A stretch of DNA of 7,585 nucleotides from an uncultured Acetobacteraceae bacterium (GTDB lineage: Bacteria > Pseudomonadota > Alphaproteobacteria > Acetobacterales > Acetobacteraceae), in NCBI GenBank assembly GCA_937874445.1, contig CALNAL010000018.1, positions 1 to 7,585 of the forward strand. Direction: 5' to 3'. This document shows, in pieces, positions 6,200-7,585 of this stretch; within the stretch, counting starts at the first letter, position 1, and every line of letters starts with the position of its first letter. The notes under the pieces were generated by a model, which saw nothing but the letters and a program-made list of their open reading frames with translations, was not told the origin of the DNA and ran no database searches. The position numbers and the translations under genes are program-made.

Positions 6200-7456
6200 A
6201 TGAAGAAGGCACTGGTTGCCGCGCTGGCCTTAACTTCTTCGTTTTGCCTGGCAGCGGGCGCGTCGGCGCAGACCAAGGAACTCCGAGTTCTGGTGGCCAA
6301 TCATCCCTATGGGGATCTGCTGAAATCCGCCATTCCCGAGTTCGAGAAGGCCACCGGCATCAAGGTGAATGTCGAAAGCCTGCAGGAAGGGCAGCTGACG
6401 ACGAAACTGACCACCGAATTCGCGACCAAGTCGTCCTCGGTCGACGTCTTCATGACCCGCCCTCTCCAGGAGGGAAAGATGTTCGCCAAGAACGGCTGGT
6501 ACGCGCCGCTCTCGGCCTATGATTTCGCCGATTATCCCAAGAACATCCAGGGCGTGACGACCTTCAACGGCAAACCCTACATCGTGCCGCTGGTGACCGA
6601 GTGGCAGGTTCTCTACTACCGCAAGGATCTGTTCCAGAAGGCCGGTCTGTCCGTGCCGAAGACCCTGGCGGAGCTGGAAACGACGGCCCAGAAGCTCAAT
6701 TCCGACGCCGTGGCCGGCATCGCCTCGCGCGGCAAGGGCGGCGCGGGGGTCACCCAGCTGTCCAGCTACGTTTACAACTACGGCGGCCTGTTCCTCGACA
6801 AGGGCAAGGCGGTGTTCGATACCAAGCCCGCCCTCGACGGCATCCGCTACTACGGCAAGCTGCTCGGCAACTACGGCCCCAGGGGCGTGACGTCGATGTC
6901 GTGGGAAAACATCATGCCGCTCTTCCAGGCCGGCAAGGTGGCGATGTGGACGGACGCCTCGGTGTTCTATGGCCAGATCGTCGATCCGGCCAAGACGAGC
7001 GTGCCCGCCGCGGACGTCGGGATCGCCAATTTCCCGGCCGGGCCCAAGATGAGCACCCCCTTCATCGTGGTCTCCTGGGGCATCGCCATCGCCAACCAGT
7101 CCAAGCACAAGGACCTGGCGATGCAGTTCCTCAACTGGGCAACCAGCAAGGATCTCGCGATCAAGGGAATGCTCGCCAACATCACCATGGCCCGCTCCTC
7201 CGTGTGGGAGGACAAGGCGGTCCTGGCCTCGGTCAATCCCGGGCTCGTCTCCACGCGGGCCTATGCCGCCCAGCACGGCAACCCTCTGGACCGCCCGTAC
7301 ATGAGCGCGGTCGGCGAGGCTCGCGACCTGATCGGCGAGGTGATGATCGAATCGATCAACACCAAGGGCCAGTCGGCCAATCTCGAAAAGATGGCCAAGA
7401 CCAACGCCGCCAAGGTTGACGACCTGCTGAAGGACAGCGGCGAGTACGGCAAGTAG
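6200..7456 (+). CDS. Extracellular solute-binding protein family 1 (sugar/polyol/glycerol-phosphate ABC type), Sec-exported
   Basis: This is the periplasmic receptor of a second ABC importer, 418 residues, normal for SBP_bac_1 (COG1653) proteins. Residues 1-23 are a Sec signal peptide: MKK, a hydrophobic core, and ASA before Gln24 as the likely cleavage site. There is no lipobox at the cleavage point. Landmarks are IPEFEKATGIKVNVE at 45-59, GKPYIVPL at 124-131 with WQVLYYRKDLFQKAGL at 135-150 (the typical hinge and lobe motif), FQAGKVAMWTDAS at 242-254, and SWGIAIA at 292-298. The start at 6200 is set by GGAGG at 6191-6195 and the signal peptide; in-frame upstream ATGs such as 6044 would put extra residues ahead of it. 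No permease or ATPase follows within the window, so they are expected to the right. The ligand is not readable from sequence; aromatic residues in the cleft (Trp135, Trp235, Trp250, Trp293) suit a carbohydrate or polyol. Confidence 0.93.
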   Translation: MKKALVAALALTSSFCLAAGASAQTKELRVLVANHPYGDLLKSAIPEFEKATGIKVNVESLQEGQLTTKLTTEFATKSSSVDVFMTRPLQEGKMFAKNGWYAPLSAYDFADYPKNIQGVTTFNGKPYIVPLVTEWQVLYYRKDLFQKAGLSVPKTLAELETTAQKLNSDAVAGIASRGKGGAGVTQLSSYVYNYGGLFLDKGKAVFDTKPALDGIRYYGKLLGNYGPRGVTSMSWENIMPLFQAGKVAMWTDASVFYGQIVDPAKTSVPAADVGIANFPAGPKMSTPFIVVSWGIAIANQSKHKDLAMQFLNWATSKDLAIKGMLANITMARSSVWEDKAVLASVNPGLVSTRAYAAQHGNPLDRPYMSAVGEARDLIGEVMIESINTKGQSANLEKMAKTNAAKVDDLLKDSGEYGK

Positions 7457-7463
7457 CGAGAAG

Positions 7464-7501
7464 CGGCCCGGACAGGAAGCCCCCGCTTCCCGTCCGGGCC
7501 G
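7464..7501 (+). terminator. Strong hairpin after the binding-protein gene (terminator or 3' stabilising stem)
   Basis: CGGCCCGGAC (7464-7473) pairs with GTCCGGGCCG (7492-7501), and after one mismatch (7474/7491) GGAAGC (7475-7480) pairs with GCTTCC (7485-7490) over a CCCC loop. The stem begins eight bases after the stop codon. There is no U-run directly after it, only GTTT about 17 bases later, so intrinsic termination would be partial at best. A stem here between a binding-protein gene and its permeases could also protect the upstream mRNA and raise binding-protein levels. Confidence 0.6.
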
Positions 7502-7585
7502 TGCCTGAGGGGGGTGTCGTTTACACATCTCCCCGCCCCCGCGACAAGGGCCGCGGGCCGATGGCGGGGTCTGCGTGGAAAAAAA
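7502..7585 (+). other. Downstream spacer with a possible start of the next gene at 7561
   Basis: The spacer after the hairpin is GC-rich and has no other recognised element. An ATG at 7561 opens a frame that stays open for the eight codons left (MAGSAWKK), compatible with the basic N terminus of a MalF-like permease, which commonly follows a family 1 binding-protein gene. Its Shine-Dalgarno is poor: AAGGG lies about 10 bases upstream. Eight codons are too few for a call, so this is only a candidate. Confidence 0.25.

Noticed and set aside
5949..6212. Minus-strand 87-codon frame across the intergenic region
   Set aside because: It has no Shine-Dalgarno of note, overlaps the predicted sigma-54 promoter and the start of the divergent gene, and resembles no known family.
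6230..7528. Minus-strand 432-codon frame opposite the family 1 binding protein
   Set aside because: It is a shadow frame with no domain; the plus-strand gene has a signal peptide, a strong Shine-Dalgarno and clear family motifs.

Overview
The window is GC-rich, tightly packed bacterial DNA that reads as part of a proteobacterial chromosome, most likely from an alphaproteobacterium. The reasons are strong G/C preference at third codon positions, a Tat-exported dipeptide-type binding protein, ATGA stop/start overlaps, and a recognisable sigma-54 promoter. The genus cannot be fixed from the sequence alone. Two ABC-importer loci diverge from a gap of about 320 bases (5879-6199).

Minus strand, transcribed right to left from about 5920 to beyond position 1: one operon encodes a complete peptide/opine/nickel-class (Dpp/Opp) importer followed by a hydrolase. 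The order is Tat-exported binding protein (5878-4211), DppD-like ATPase (4199-3168), DppF-like ATPase (3171-2194), DppB-like permease (2186-1260), DppC-like permease (1258-317), and a glycerophosphodiester phosphodiesterase (GDPD) whose 3' end is cut by the left edge (320-1). Genes overlap by 4 bases or lie 1-11 bases apart, so translation is probably coupled. A GDPD as the last gene suggests that the imported molecule, or a product of it, is a glycerophosphodiester; this would parallel the ugp operon but with an unrelated transporter class.

Plus strand: a Sec-exported family 1 (carbohydrate/polyol/glycerol-phosphate type) binding protein (6200-7456) is followed by a strong hairpin (7464-7501). 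A possible start of the next gene, probably a permease, lies at 7561. The rest of that system is off the right edge.

The intergenic region carries the most notable signals. A well-spaced sigma-54 promoter faces the dipeptide-type operon and is overlapped by an inverted repeat. A perfect 9-bp hairpin in the predicted leader pairs with part of the Shine-Dalgarno of the first gene. An 8-bp inverted repeat with a 28-base interior lies upstream of the sugar-type binding protein. No RNA genes, insertion sequences, CRISPR arrays or phage genes were seen. All gene families here are known; the novelty, if any, lies in the transporter-GDPD pairing and its control.
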